Shown here in pieces: positions 52,586-64,000 of a DNA stretch of 64,000 nt. The DNA lies in assembly GCF_019703515.2 (NCBI RefSeq), contig NC_059351.1, positions 20,180,001 to 20,244,000 of the forward strand, read 5' to 3'. Numbering within the stretch: position 1 is the stretch's first letter; every line of letters begins with the position of its first letter. Under the pieces are notes generated by a model, which was given only the letters and a program-made list of their open reading frames with translations, did not search any database and was not told the origin of the DNA. Position numbers and translations under genes: made by a program. This stretch comes from Myxocyprinus asiaticus (lineage: Eukaryota > Chordata > Actinopteri > Cypriniformes > Catostomidae).

Positions 52586-52900
52586 TTCAACCTGGTCTCA
52601 AAGAATCACGTTTCTATGCCAACATTTTTGCTAAAAGATTTTCATGTGGCTCGTTACACGTATCATAGCAGTTTGTTCAAGCGCTGATAGATCATTGTTC
52701 TTGTGATGCAAAGGACTGGGGTACGAGTTCTGAAGAGCATGCAAGTTGACTCGTGAGCCGAAAGAGTCATAGAAGCACCACAAAAAGACATGTTTGAGTT
52801 TTTCATCTCAAATGTGCTTTTTCTGACACTATTGGTTAGGTTTAGGTTCAAGGTTTAGGGTAGAGGTCGGTTTTGTTAATTTAAAACTCGTGCAGACAAT
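52586..52900. mobile_element. Fragment of the CAACCTGGTCTCA element family
   Basis: It starts 'caacctggtctcaaagaatc' and contains 'gacactattggttaggttta', both shared with 43793-44554. The opposite terminus was not found. Confidence 0.5.
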
Positions 52901-53707
52901 TGCTGACTGTTAAGCTTTCGTAAGCACTGCGGAACTGTACAACTGCCATTGACTATAACAGCATGAGGCTTTTAAACATACTGAAGACATGTTAAACATG
53001 CTGAAAAGGATGGAGCAACTTACTTTCTCCATATTTAGTTTTCTCTAAACCCATCACTTCATCTGTGTCTTTGCCTCAGTGCAGTCACCCGAGTCTCAGT
53101 GCAACCAAATGAGCAGCTTAGACCCATGTCATGAGTTTCATGGAGGGGTGCCACAACCCAACAGTATTGAAAATGTGTCCTTGTAGGATCAAACAACAGA
53201 GGCTCTCCCGATATTGTCGAACCAAAGCTATTTGTTAATCAGTATTTTTTCACATTAATCACAAATTTTCCCAGATAAGTGGGCACATGTGTTTTACTCC
53301 TTAGAAAGCCCAAATGAAACAAAAAATGTTTTTAGTTTTAAAAGTGAAAATCTGTGCTTTGTTCGTAGTCACACCTATAACTTGTTTGGAAACTACAGAG
53401 AAAATTTTGCTCAGTTGCTAAATAAGACACAAAATTTAAGCAACAAATGACCATAATTTATTATATTTTTATTGTATTTTGTACAAAGGAAATGATAAAA
53501 CAAGAATAAATGCACATTTCGTTCTATTATTACTTTATTTATTTTATTGTACAACATCTTGAAATATGCAATTTCAAAATGGAACTTGCCTTTTAAAAAA
53601 TAAGTAGAGTTTTCCTACTGGGCACAATTGTGACCGTTTACATGTTTACTTGTGCTGTGAGCACAATTTATATGAGCTACAGCAATCTTAAAAATATATT
53701 AATAATG

Positions 53708-54171
53708 GACCCTTTAAGAGGCCTGGGTAGCTCAGCAAGTAAAGACACTGGCTACCACACCTGGAGTCACAAGTTCAAATCCAGGGCGTGCTGAGTGACT
53801 CCAGTCAGGCTTCCTAAGCAACCAGTTGGCCTGGTTGCTAGGATGGATAGAGTCATGTTGGGTTAACCTCCTCGTGGTCGCTATAATGTGGTTCTTGCTC
53901 TCGGTGGGGCGCGTGGTGAGTTGTGCGTGGATGCCACAGAGAATAGCGTAAGCCTCCACACGTGCTGTGTCTCCGTGATAATGTGCTCAACAAGCCACCT
54001 GATGAGATGCGCGGTTTGACAGTCTCAGACGCGAAGGCAACCAAGATTCATCCTCCACCACCCAGATTGAGGTGAGTCACTACGCCACCACGAGGACTTA
54101 GAGCGCATTGGTAATTCCAAATTGGGGAGAAAAGGGGAGAGAAATAAATAAATATATAACAGACCCTTTAA
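53708..54171 (+). mobile_element. Full-length tRNA-derived SINE with target duplication
   Basis: The 10-bp duplication 'gaccctttaa' flanks the element (53708-53717, 54162-54171). The head (about 53722-53785) has an A box 'tagctcagcaag' and a B box 'gttcaaatcc', the RNA polymerase III promoter of tRNA genes. The body is shared with 1574-1913 and the tail is 'aaataaataaata'. The head is not a working tRNA gene. Confidence 0.9.
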
Positions 54172-55611
54172 ACATTATACCGTATGTACTGTGCCAAATA
54201 TGGTAGTTCTGTGTGTTTTATGACAGGTTTTACTTGCTTCCATTTATGGAGTTTTGACACAGACATCATCTTTCAGGGGGTAAAGTGGAATTAAATGGCT
54301 CTAGTCATGTGACTATTTGTTTACATAAAGTAATGTAAAAATGTCCTCATGAAATCAAGACAGTCTGTACTTTCTTTAATAGTTGACAACTAACACAAAC
54401 TTTAAACTAATCTGAAGTGGATTTAAATTGGTCTCCAGTTAAAATACCTTAACATCTTTAAAACAAGATAAGTTGAATTTAGCAGCAAAGTGTGCAAGAA
54501 AATTTGACTTGTTTTAAGAGAATATATCTTAAATAAAGTTCATTTTCCATAACCCCATTGGGAATTTTTTTTTTCTTGTTTTAAGCACCACTCAAAAATA
54601 TATTAGCCTATTTTTAAGATTTATGCATCTCAATGTCATAGCAAAAATTCCATCAAATTTAATTATGTTTAACAAAATTAAATGAATAAAACATATAATT
54701 TATTATTGTTATTTATTTTTTATTTTTTTATGAAAGGTTACTCAATTCAATTTGATGGAGTTTGGTTATGAAATTAAAATGCGAAAATCTTAAAATTATT
54801 ATTTGGTAAGTGGTAAGTGGTAAGAAAGTAGGTTAATTCAAGTATTTTCTTGAAAACAAGTCTTAATATAAATTTTGCTTCACTACTAATGTAAGTTGAC
54901 CTTGTTTTAAGGATCGTTTGATAGTTTTATTGGAAGACAAGACAAAAATATTGATCAAGAAATTTATTTTTGCCAGTACTGCCCACAGAACCAATATAAT
55001 AAAATGTATTTTGCCGAAACAAGAACTATTTAAGAGAACATTGGTGAAAAATACTGTACATATTATATTGTATAACAAGTGTGGATGATTTGGGCTCTGC
55101 CGTTTCCTAATCCATCACTTCTACACAGTCCTATCTAATTAAAGTGAGTAGATGACGATAGATTGGGTAAGATGCCAACTCTCACCATTGGCCCTCTCCA
55201 TTTTATTACTTTTTCAAAGAAGTAAGCACTGACGGTGATCGTGAACAACGTTGCAGAACAATGCGGTTGGTTGAAATGCACGCTGTCGCCTTCATGCCAC
55301 CCTGTTCCACCATTGCTGCCCCATAGCTGCTAGACCGCAACACGAAATGCCAATATAATGGTCGATACTGGCACGGTGCAGCACACGGTCAGGCCTGCTT
55401 TGCTAAACCACATAAACCCTTGTAGACTTTGATAATGGACCATTCGCAGCCCCACCGAGCCCAGTGGGATCTGTCCCTAACTGGAACACCAACGGATTTT
55501 CTTAGTGTGGTAACAACTTGTAGATGCAAAGTGTGTCTCTTCTCGTTTAGAGTTGCTAATTTATTTATCTGTGGAGTTTTACTTGGCTGTCACCTTGTGG
55601 ATAGACGTCCC

Positions 55612-56025
55612 CATTTTCTAGAATGTTCTTCTGGCTAATTTGGTAGGCCCTCATCCGCATAATCATCTGAGTGTAGGTGAGAGTGAAAAAACAGACTAAC
55701 TGGATGCAGGGTTGAAAACGACTTTTGGTTATTAATTGATTTTGTGGGTTTATTGAGCAGTTTCATCGTGTTCATGGTGGGGAAAGTCTAAACTGACCAC
55801 ATCAAACTCTATGGCCTAGTTATGGAGGACGGATGGAGTGACTCCATAAAGAAACAAATGGATATTTTAAGTGAGAGCTTGAAAAGAACAATGATTTTTC
55901 TTTGTGTAGCCATGCTAAAACCAGCATGAAGTGCCCAAAACACACCTACTGGTAACCAGCAACAGCTCAACATGTCATTAAGCTGTCGGACAGATCATTT
56001 ACATCTATAAAACATCAGACAAACC
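55612..56025 (+). repeat. 414-bp direct repeat, copy A
   Basis: 'cattttctagaatgttcttc' to 'aaaacatcagacaaacc'; about 95% identical by eye to 58653-59067, in the same orientation about 3 kb away. It includes a 'ccatgctaaaaccagcatga' segment also found near 58140. Confidence 0.85.
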
Positions 56026-56595
56026 GTTCGTCAAGGAGCGATTAATGCTCTCAGTTTCAGTCTTCAAGGGAACAAAGAGACTCCTGTCAAGAGCCATGTT
56101 GCAATCAATGGCAACACTCTCCGATCCACTCTCTCTTCCTCCTCCCAGTCTATTCGTGCTTTATGGGACTCTAATCAATACTTCTAGACTGCCACTGTCA
56201 GTTGCTGGTGCAGACTCTTTCAGTTGGATCTATTTGATTGAGAAGGACCCACATGAAGAGGTTTTGAGTGTATCAGTGCACCAACCTCATGGATCTACAC
56301 ACGAGTAGATTCAATATTGACAACTCTGGTGAAAGTGAGGCCCTTGCATTAGCCTTCCTATGTTTGCAGGCAAGTGACAGAGAGAGTGAAATAAATACAA
56401 AATGGCCCAATACATCCAATTTTGTTTTTTACTGAAATCATTTATTACTTCCAAGCTCTTAAGATCAGACTTCCAAAGAAGACTTTAATGCATCATAATT
56501 GTTTACAATAAGACCTGGAATGTGTTTTAAGTACATAAATGGTTGATTTTTATTTAATTTTGACTTGCAGTGAGTTAAATAAATGTAATGGGATG

Positions 56596-58009
56596 TACAG
56601 TGGCAATCAAAATTATTCAACCCCCCTGACCAGCAATAGATTCTGGTGATGTGAATTAAAACACATCAACTAAAACCTCAGTAAACAATCAAAGTAAGTT
56701 TTTGATACACATTTGAGTGATTTTGAGAACAAAGAGTTCAGTTTACCCAAATTTTAAAAGAAGAAAAAAAGAAAAAAATTCTCTCCACAAATGTCTTGTC
56801 AAAAATATTCAACCCCCAAAGTCAATCATTTGTGGAGCATCCTTTAACCTTAATAACAGCAAATAAATGTTTCAGGTAAGTGTTCTCAGGCTTCGGACAC
56901 CTCTCTGTTAGTATTTTTACACATTTCTCATGAGCAAAAGCTTCCAGCTCATTGACATTCTTTGGTTTCTATGCTGCCACTGCTTCCTTGAAATCCCAAC
57001 AAAGGTTTGCAATGGGATTTTAATGATGGACTGAAAGGGCCATTTAAGGACATTCCATGACCTATCCCTGAACCAGATTTTGGACAACTTGGATGTATCC
57101 TTGGTTTTATTGTCTTGCTGGAAAATCCAGTGATCACCGAGCTTCGATTTACACACTGAAGGCATCACAATTTTCATGCCTAAAAGGCCTGATACCTGAA
57201 AGAATCCATGGTGTCAGTCACATAGTCAGGATAGGCATTTCATGCAGCCGCAAAACACCCCCATAACAGGACTGACCCACCTCCATGATTTACTGTGGGG
57301 ATGGTGTCGTTCTTGTCATCACCTTGTCATCTTACTCCAGACGTACTGCTGACCCATGGGTCTAAAACTCATTTTCAGTTTAGTGTCATACATCTATAAA
57401 ACCTTATTCCAGGACTCCACAGGTCTTCCCTAATTACTTCTTGAATATTCAAGTCAACATTTCCCTTGGTGAAGTTTTGCTTTCTTCCACACCCCAAGAA
57501 GGTTGCTGTTGTTCCATATTTTAAAAATGTATGAATGGTGCTGCCAACTTTATCTATTGGAAATTGAAGTGCCTTGGAAATGTACTTTTAGCCATGACCT
57601 TTCTTGTGTGATGAAATAATCTCCTCTATTAACTTTTGAGACAGCTTATTTTTAATTGCATTTTTTGCATAGAAATACATTTTTGCTTACAACGCTAAAC
57701 TTAAATTTGAAAACTTAAATAAGTGCCATTGCAGACTGATGACAATTTTGTTTTAAAACAATTACTTGTGTAGCCTTACATATTTAAGAAACAGCTACAA
57801 GCAATAGGGGTTGAATAATTATGACATGGCTGTATTTTTTAAAAATTCTGCTATTTAGAAATATTAGGTTATATATTCACACTATGACTATGAATGTGTC
57901 ACTCAACAGATATAGATGTAAAGTTTAAAAATTCTGGGTCATCAAAAAAGCTTACCTTTGTAAATCCTTACTGTCTTGGGGGGGTTGATTAATTTCGATT
58001 GCAACTGTA
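56596..58009 (-). mobile_element. Degenerate Tc1/mariner element
   Basis: 'ta' then CAGTGGCAATCAAAATTATT (56598), and 'ttgattaatttcgattgcaa' then 'ctg' ending at 58007 before 'ta'. 1410 bp. The minus strand carries transposase pieces, including WIFQQDNKTKD near 57135-57105, which resembles the second catalytic Asp region. Stops and frame breaks are frequent. Confidence 0.85.
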
Positions 58010-58652
58010 TGGATATAAATTAGAAAAACAAATTTAGACCACTTTGAAACTTTGAAGCTTAAACTCCAAGACCAACATGGTCTGAACTGGTTTTACAATA
58101 CAGCCCAAGATGGTTATACCAGACTAACCAACACAGCCATGCTAAAACCAGCATGAAAGTGCCTGAAAACACAACATATACTGGTGATGGTTGTAACTGG
58201 TTGTTTAAGCTGGATACCATCTGAATCATTTTGGCAGGTCTAGGCTGTTTCCAGCAAAAATGAAAATAAAAGGAAATGAAGAGGCTTTATGAGAGATCCT
58301 CTTCCTGTTCAGTGGATGTTGTGGGGAGTGGCATGGGTAGCAGATCAAACGGGGCAGCAGGACTCTTAGATCCAGCGCCAGTCTGCCACATGGCATGACT
58401 TAAATAACTCAATTTCTTTCTCATAGATGGCAATGAGTTTAAAAAGACAGCAAATGGAGACTTACAGAGGTCTCCTGCCTCTCATATATTTCTCCTGAGA
58501 AGAGATCTTAATAATGTCTGAAACTTAACACAGATTTGCCAATATACCAATGTTTACAGTCAAAAGTCAGAGATTTCAATTTGAGCTTAAACATTTCTTA
58601 TCAAATTCTTTCCAGACAAAACTATCTATCCACATTCACATTATACATTATA

Positions 58653-59067
58653 CATTTTCTAGAATGTTCTTCTGGCTAATTTGGTAGGCTCTCATCCGCT
58701 TAATCATCTGAGTGTTGGTGAAAGTGAAAAAACAGACTAACTGGATGCAGGGTTGAAAATGACTTTTGGTTATTAATTGATTTTGTGGGTTTATTGAGCA
58801 GTTTCATCGTGTTCATGGTGGGGAAAGTCTGAACTGACCACACCAAACTCTATGGCCTAGTTATGGAGGACGGATGGAGCAACTCCATATAGAAACAAAT
58901 GGACATTTTCAGTGAGAGCTTGAAAAGAACAATAATTTTTCTTTGTGTAGCCATGCTAAAACCAGCATGAATGTGCAAAAAACACACCTACTGGTAACCA
59001 GCAACAGCTCAATAGGTCATTAAGCTGTCAGACAGATAATTTACATCTATAAAACATCAGACAAACC
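58653..59067 (+). repeat. 414-bp direct repeat, copy B
   Basis: Second copy of 55612-56025. The sequence between the two copies contains the Tc1 element at 56598-58007 and no LTR-type internal genes. Confidence 0.85.
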
Positions 59068-60247
59068 ATACTGTAACTCTATGCTGTTACAAATGTCAAT
59101 AATTTACTAATTTGTGTCACTGCACAACATGTGCATTGTGTGACTCATTTTCACTGCATCAAATTACATCTTAAAACAAAACATGCATATTCCGGCACTT
59201 CATTGAGAAGGATATAGCTGCAGGCATTGCTCCAAAAAGGGGCGGGAGCTCCAAACTGTCAGCAAAGGTATAGGGAGACCCTAACCTAACCTAACCCTTT
59301 CCCAACCCTAACCCTGAGTGGAAGTGACGCCCCATTTTGGAGTTGCCACAACCCCCTTTTGGAGTAACCCCGCCCTCTTCAGGAGAAATCTTGCCCTCTT
59401 TTGGAGATTCCGCACCTATTTGGAGGTCTACTTGACTTTATCAGTGAAAAAATCTTCTGGACAATGTGCCTAATTAGTCTCTATGATTTTCAGTAGTATA
59501 TATTTGTAGGAATTTATACGTCCATTTGTAAGTGTACATATACACTGCAAAAAATATTTTTTTATAAATATTTTTGTTTAAACATCCTTAAAACAAGATA
59601 AATTCACTTTGAATTTTTATGTAATAATTATGTAAAATATTAAGGCGACACTCGCTAATCCATTTAGATTGATAACACATTCATTTAGCTATGTTTATGC
59701 CTCGCATCTACACTAGAATGGTGTTTTCTTCCTCTGAAAACTGAGCTTTTTGCAAATGCTCTCCATTATCACATACTTTGGAAAATTATGACGTTAGGAA
59801 ACTGATTAGAAAGTGAAAATGGATTAGTGTGGATGTGGCTTAAGACATGCATTCAGAGAATTTATCTTGAATTACGTTTATTTTTCTCACAGCATTGAAA
59901 ATTCTTTTTTTATTTCTTGTTTTAAGCATAAATGTAATGAAATTTTGTACGATTTACACAAAAGACAAAAGAAAACATTGTTACACAAAGTCTTATTACC
60001 ATACCCAATGTTGCTTAATTTGCTTTATAAGTAAATGCATCTTGTTTTAAGGATGTTCAGATATTTTGTCTGGTAAACCAGCCAAAAAAACAAAAATGAT
60101 TTTCTGTCAGTGTCTTCGCTCTTTATCTTTGTCTAGGCATTCTCTTGAATCACTGTCTCTTTTTGCCCTTTCTGATGTTCCTTGTGTCTTTCTCCATATA
60201 AACACACCAAAACCAAAAGTCAATTTCCAAGTTGTCATGTGAAAGCG

Positions 60248-60804
60248 GGGACTTTAAGCAACAGCTGCCAAAAGGACGGCTACGGCGTTCTATGTTCTTG
60301 TGCGAATGCGCAACTTGGAACTCGCTTCTTCATGACGTTGTACTATAACTGTCTACTACAGGAGAATCGCTACTTTGCTGTAGTCGAGAGTATGTGACAA
60401 ATTAGGTAGGAACATTTTATGTTTTATAAGAGATGCTGTGAAGTCAGCACAGTAAGTAACCTACACATTCTCCACAAACATTCAGTATGTTAAATGTGTA
60501 CTACCTATGTTTGGTTAGAATACACTTTGAATAAAAAAAAATCTATAATATTATTAATAATAATATACTGGTTTCAGACAAGAATAAAAACTCTTCTTCT
60601 GACAGTATGTTATCATGTAACACTAAAAGTAACCATTCATTCGCTGTTTTATATTACATTTTTGTACTTGAATGATTGAATGCTCTGTTCCACCATCCTG
60701 TAGGACAGTAGCTTAATGATTTTTTCGTTTCTTGGATACAACGGTTGATCAGTTTACTTCCGGTCACCGTAGCCGTCCCCTCTGCAGCTGTTGCTTAAAG
60801 TCCC
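60248..60804. mobile_element. Unclassified TIR element
   Basis: 'gggactttaagcaacagctg' followed by 'ccaaaaggacggctacggcg' (60248-60287) is repeated inverted at 60765-60804 ('cgtagccgtcccctctgcag', 'ctgttgcttaaagtccc'). The arms are about 40 bp, the whole 557 bp, with no transposase. The target duplication is not clear. Confidence 0.65.
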
Positions 60805-61470
60805 TAGCACTAAACAGAGCGAGACGCGGTGGCTAGACATGACTCTGGCTTTCTTGTGCGGCCAGACGGCGACCAGAGAAGACGCTGTGTGCCATATCAC
60901 TGATGCTGTGACTAAACATATCCAACTGCAATGCTTTCACTGCCATCTCCTCTGACTAAGCATAGCTCACAATGTACACACCACGTTACACACATACGCA
61001 TGGGCGCCTGGGAGACTCTGCTGGAAACAGGTGATGCTAACTGTGTGCAGGCCACTAGCCAAGAGGAGCTGAGTCACACAGACATAATTACTGCAGCAGA
61101 CACGCATTGTAAAGTTTGTGGATGGCGACTGCGCGTATACTTTAAAAGGCGATGTGTATGGTGGAACTGTTTGTGTATGATTAGAGTGAGTGGGCGCTGC
61201 TAACTAACTGCTGTTCTCTTGCTCTTGAGTCATTTGTCTGTCAAATCGATTCCACAGCATTGAGATAAACGGACAGATGCAGAAGAGAGAGAAAGTATGT
61301 AAATAAATATGACAGAGTTCACAGATGATGGTGATAGCAGTCAAATAATGCTGAGGAATCTAAAGTACAGGCCAAAAACAAGACGTTAGAACAAAAACAG
61401 TTGTATTAGCAACGTTTGCTAGTATGTAAATTTACAGTGTTTCCGCTTAAAGAAGCCACTACTAACAAAA

Positions 61471-61492
61471 AATTACACACACACACACACAG

Positions 61493-61587
<95 letters not shown>
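61471..61587. repeat. (CA)n(TA)n compound microsatellite
   Basis: A CA run of about 40 bp passes directly into a TA run of about 75 bp. Confidence 0.95.
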
Positions 61588-61589
<2 letters not shown>

Positions 61590-61789
61590 CTGTATATATA
61601 AACAAACTTATCAACAGACTGTTAGAATCATTTTCAATCAGGCTTTTAACTTTGTCAAATTAAGCAAAAATGAGCAAAATGTTAATTAATTCTGTGTATC
61701 GTAAATAAGCTTTATTAAACAAAGTCTGCTTATATTCCATTTTATTCCAAAATATAAAGATGTTACAAAGTATGCAAAACATATAGGCT

Positions 61790-62430
61790 AGATGAGAGAC
61801 CGGGGCTAGTTGTCACGCAGTGAACTTGTCAAATTATGTTTTCTCTAGCAGAGTTTAGCAGGTTTTGTATATTGTTTAAAACACTTACTTCAAAACCCTC
61901 TAAAATTATAATAATTTTTGTAAATTATACCTTCAAAGTAATTTTTACAATCCTCATATTTTTGTTTACAAGCGAACATAATCAAACTACACTGGCATTC
62001 TGTAGATTAAGACAAGAGTCAACTTTATTATGGAGGCAAATTTTTTCAGAAAGGTTTAAATGTGTTTTTAGGACAAAGGTATTTTTATGAAAGTCAGGTT
62101 GGACCATGTTGTTAATTTTTTATCGGGGCAGGTTGTTACACGTGTTTTCTAATTACAATATTTGTTGGCCAAAAAAATGTACCGTTACCTCTGCAATTTT
62201 TCTTTTTTTTTTTTTTGTCTCATGAATTGTTTTTTATTTAATAATTGTACTTTTTTTAATTTTGATGAAAAATGTTCCTTTGTTTTGGTGGTCATGATGG
62301 TAGAGACATGTTACCTCGTCACCTGTCAATGCTCACATGAAACCTATGCCACTGGTTTAATGGCAGGTTCAATTGTTACAACGTACCCCACATAGTGTTG
62401 CAACATGCTCCTCTATTGGGGCAAGTTGTC
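61790..62430. repeat. Repeated 'ggggc..gttgtcac' motifs in AT-rich DNA
   Basis: The motif occurs at about 61803 ('ggggctagttgtcac'), 62125 ('ggggcaggttgttac') and 62418 ('ggggcaagttgtcac') in direct orientation. It may be part of an old dispersed element; its borders are not resolvable. Nothing coding is recognised. Confidence 0.35.
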
Positions 62431-62879
62431 ACAGAAGGTTGAAGTTAGTTTACCTTTTTTTTTTTTTTTTTGGGGGGGGACTAATGGTGAAAATATTCAG
62501 CTTTCTTTGTAGCTTTATGGTATGTGGTTTTGCAGAAATTGACTTTCAAAAATAAATCTCAGTATGGTTGTAATGGTGCCACAACAGTCTCTTTTGTAAG
62601 AGCTGGGTTTCGATTATTAGAAAAAATGCTGAGACTTTTTCAAATGGAGCTAAATGTTGTAAAATAGCTAAAGTTTAATTTAAATGAACATTTTAACATA
62701 ATACTACATTGGCATAATATCTCCTATAAATATCAATGCACTCTTAAAGAAAAACAATGGCGTTTTCTTTCTGTGTAGATGATATTACAGAGGAAGGAAG
62801 CCACAGCTGTACGACTGCCGTTAGAAACTCACAGTCTGTCTAACTGAAAGTATCTTTGTGAGATCTCAACAAACACACA

Positions 62880-63215
62880 CACACACACTCATGTTGGTGC
62901 GGCTATCCTTATGAGGACTCTCCATAGACATAATGATTTTTATACAGTTCGAACTATAGATTCTATCCCCTAAGCCTACCCCTAAACCTAACCCTCACAA
63001 AAAACTTTATGCATTTTTAAATTTTCCAAAAAACATTATTTAGTATGTTTTTAAACTATTTGAATTATGGGGACACTAGAAATGTCCTCATAAACCACAT
63101 TTATAGCATAATACCCTTGTAATGACCAGTTTGTAACCTAAAAAAAAGTCCAACCATCCAAACCCCCCCCCCCCCCCCCCCCCCCACCTCCCACACACAC
63201 ACACAAACACACACA
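62880..63215. repeat. Dispersed repeat flanked by microsatellites (inverted copy)
   Basis: Complement of 25180-25520: a CA run, 'ttatgaggactctccataga', 'cctacccctaaacctaaccc', 'agaaatgtcctcataaacca', 'tgaccagtttgtaacct', then a C-run (63164-63185) and another CA run. Confidence 0.8.
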
Positions 63216-63482
63216 AATTGATGCTGCAAAGGATGTGCCATTAGGAAGTGCTCCCCCATCTAATAACTGGCCTGTCAATCACTGAACAGAAAAGTGTGCA
63301 TGCAAACTCTGTGTTGCTTCAGATGCAGTTTGAAAGTCTGTTTGAATTTGTACAAACTTTTACTACTGAAATAACTTTTGTGGTTATTCTTATTTAAGTA
63401 ATGCTCAAAATTTGTTAGTTTATTGACCTAGATGAAAAAAATATTTTTGCTCAGAAGCTGCTCTTTCATAGTTCAGTAGATT

Positions 63483-63730
63483 TAAAGGAATAGTTCACCC
63501 AAAGATGAAAATTCTCTCATCATTTACTCACATGCATGCCAACCCAGACATGTATGACTTTCTATCTTCTGCAAAACACAAATTAAGAATTTTAGAAGAA
63601 CATCTCAGCTCTGTTGGTCCTCACAATGCAAGTGAATCGTGAGTAAAATCTGAAGCTCCAAAAAGCACATAAAGCCAGCATTAAATTAATCCATACGACT
63701 CCAGTGGTTTAATCCATGTCTTCTGAACCT
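63483..63730. mobile_element. Single arm of the TTAA MITE family
   Basis: 'ttaaaggaatagttcaccca' to 'tccagtggtttaatccatgt' matches the left arm of 5012-5639. After about 63727 the similarity stops, and no complementary right arm is seen before the window ends. Confidence 0.7.
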
Positions 63731-64000
63731 CTAGAAAAGACACGTGAGACATTACTGGGGTCTTTTTCTCAGGAGAATCATCTGAGAAGCAGGAGACTGC
63801 AGCAAAAGACTCAAATTGCACTCCTTTTAATCTCATTACTGTCTAGAAGAAACTATTGAGATATTAAAGAGATCTCATTTGAAAGCACCACAGAGCCACA
63901 GACTCTTCAGGCAAATTAACTTATGAATGACTTGCTAGTTGTCTTTGCATATTACATTGGGATACGAGAGAGCATTTTAACATGAAAAATGACACACTTC

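Noticed and set aside
53718..53790. A tRNA gene
   Set aside because: A and B boxes are present but the sequence is followed directly by a SINE body, lacks a proper terminator and is flanked by a 10-bp SINE target duplication.
55612..59067. An LTR retrotransposon bounded by the 414-bp repeats
   Set aside because: No TG...CA ends, primer-binding site, polypurine tract, gag or pol is visible between the copies; a Tc1 remnant occupies the interior.
59278..59315. Interstitial telomere-like sequence ('cctaaccctaaccctga')
   Set aside because: Only a few irregular CCTAA/CCCTAA units within a larger dispersed repeat; no true (TTAGGG)n array.

Overview
This is vertebrate nuclear DNA: intron-containing, AT-rich and crowded with transposons. 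The mix of DIRS, hAT and Tc1 elements, a tRNA-type SINE, a 5S-rRNA-derived SINE, TTAA-ended palindromic MITEs and long (CA)n/(AT)n tracts suggests a teleost, most likely a cyprinid (inference from repeat style and from the N-terminus of the encoded protein).

One protein-coding gene can be supported. It is runx1, on the minus strand, in the form driven by the proximal (P2) promoter. Seven coding exons join with canonical GT/AG borders and continuous phase: 29586-29559, 28021-27765, 26644-26488, 20721-20617, 12219-12070, 6757-6632 and 4840-4329. They give 1335 nt and a protein of 444 residues, running from a short MVFLWDAKY start through a complete Runt domain to the C-terminal VWRPY. A P2-like promoter (octamer, CCAAT boxes, TATA-like stretch) lies near 30.1-30.2 kb. 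A 3' UTR probably runs from 4328 towards an AATAAA near 2720. I could not find the distal (P1) first exon.

Layout: 1-2.7 kb is AT-rich repeats downstream of the gene. 2.7-30.2 kb is runx1. Its introns carry ACCATGG-type tandem arrays, MITEs, a 1.1-kb pyrimidine-rich array (transcript sense), and in intron 4 two hAT elements, one holding a DIRS retrotransposon and the other a Tc1 element. 30.2-64 kb is upstream DNA, either the P1-P2 intron or intergenic. It has no recognisable gene but many elements whose borders can be read: hAT-type insertions with 8-bp target duplications (31.3, 41.2, 42.4 and 43.8 kb, plus a degenerate one at 38.3 kb), a second DIRS copy (45.8-48.7 kb), a 5S SINE, a tRNA SINE, a second Tc1 and a 414-bp direct repeat.

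Two observations stand out. First, the exon just after the Runt domain has a (UG)22 microsatellite in place of a polypyrimidine tract, and pyrimidine-rich arrays lie on both sides of it. It is the counterpart of the mammalian exon known to be skipped in frame. Second, a 94-bp, about 93% identical copy of part of the last coding exon lies inside the adjacent intron. The two DIRS copies are also notable because one keeps gag and recombinase while the other keeps gag and reverse transcriptase. I found no clearly new system; the rest is transposon archaeology around a well-known developmental gene.
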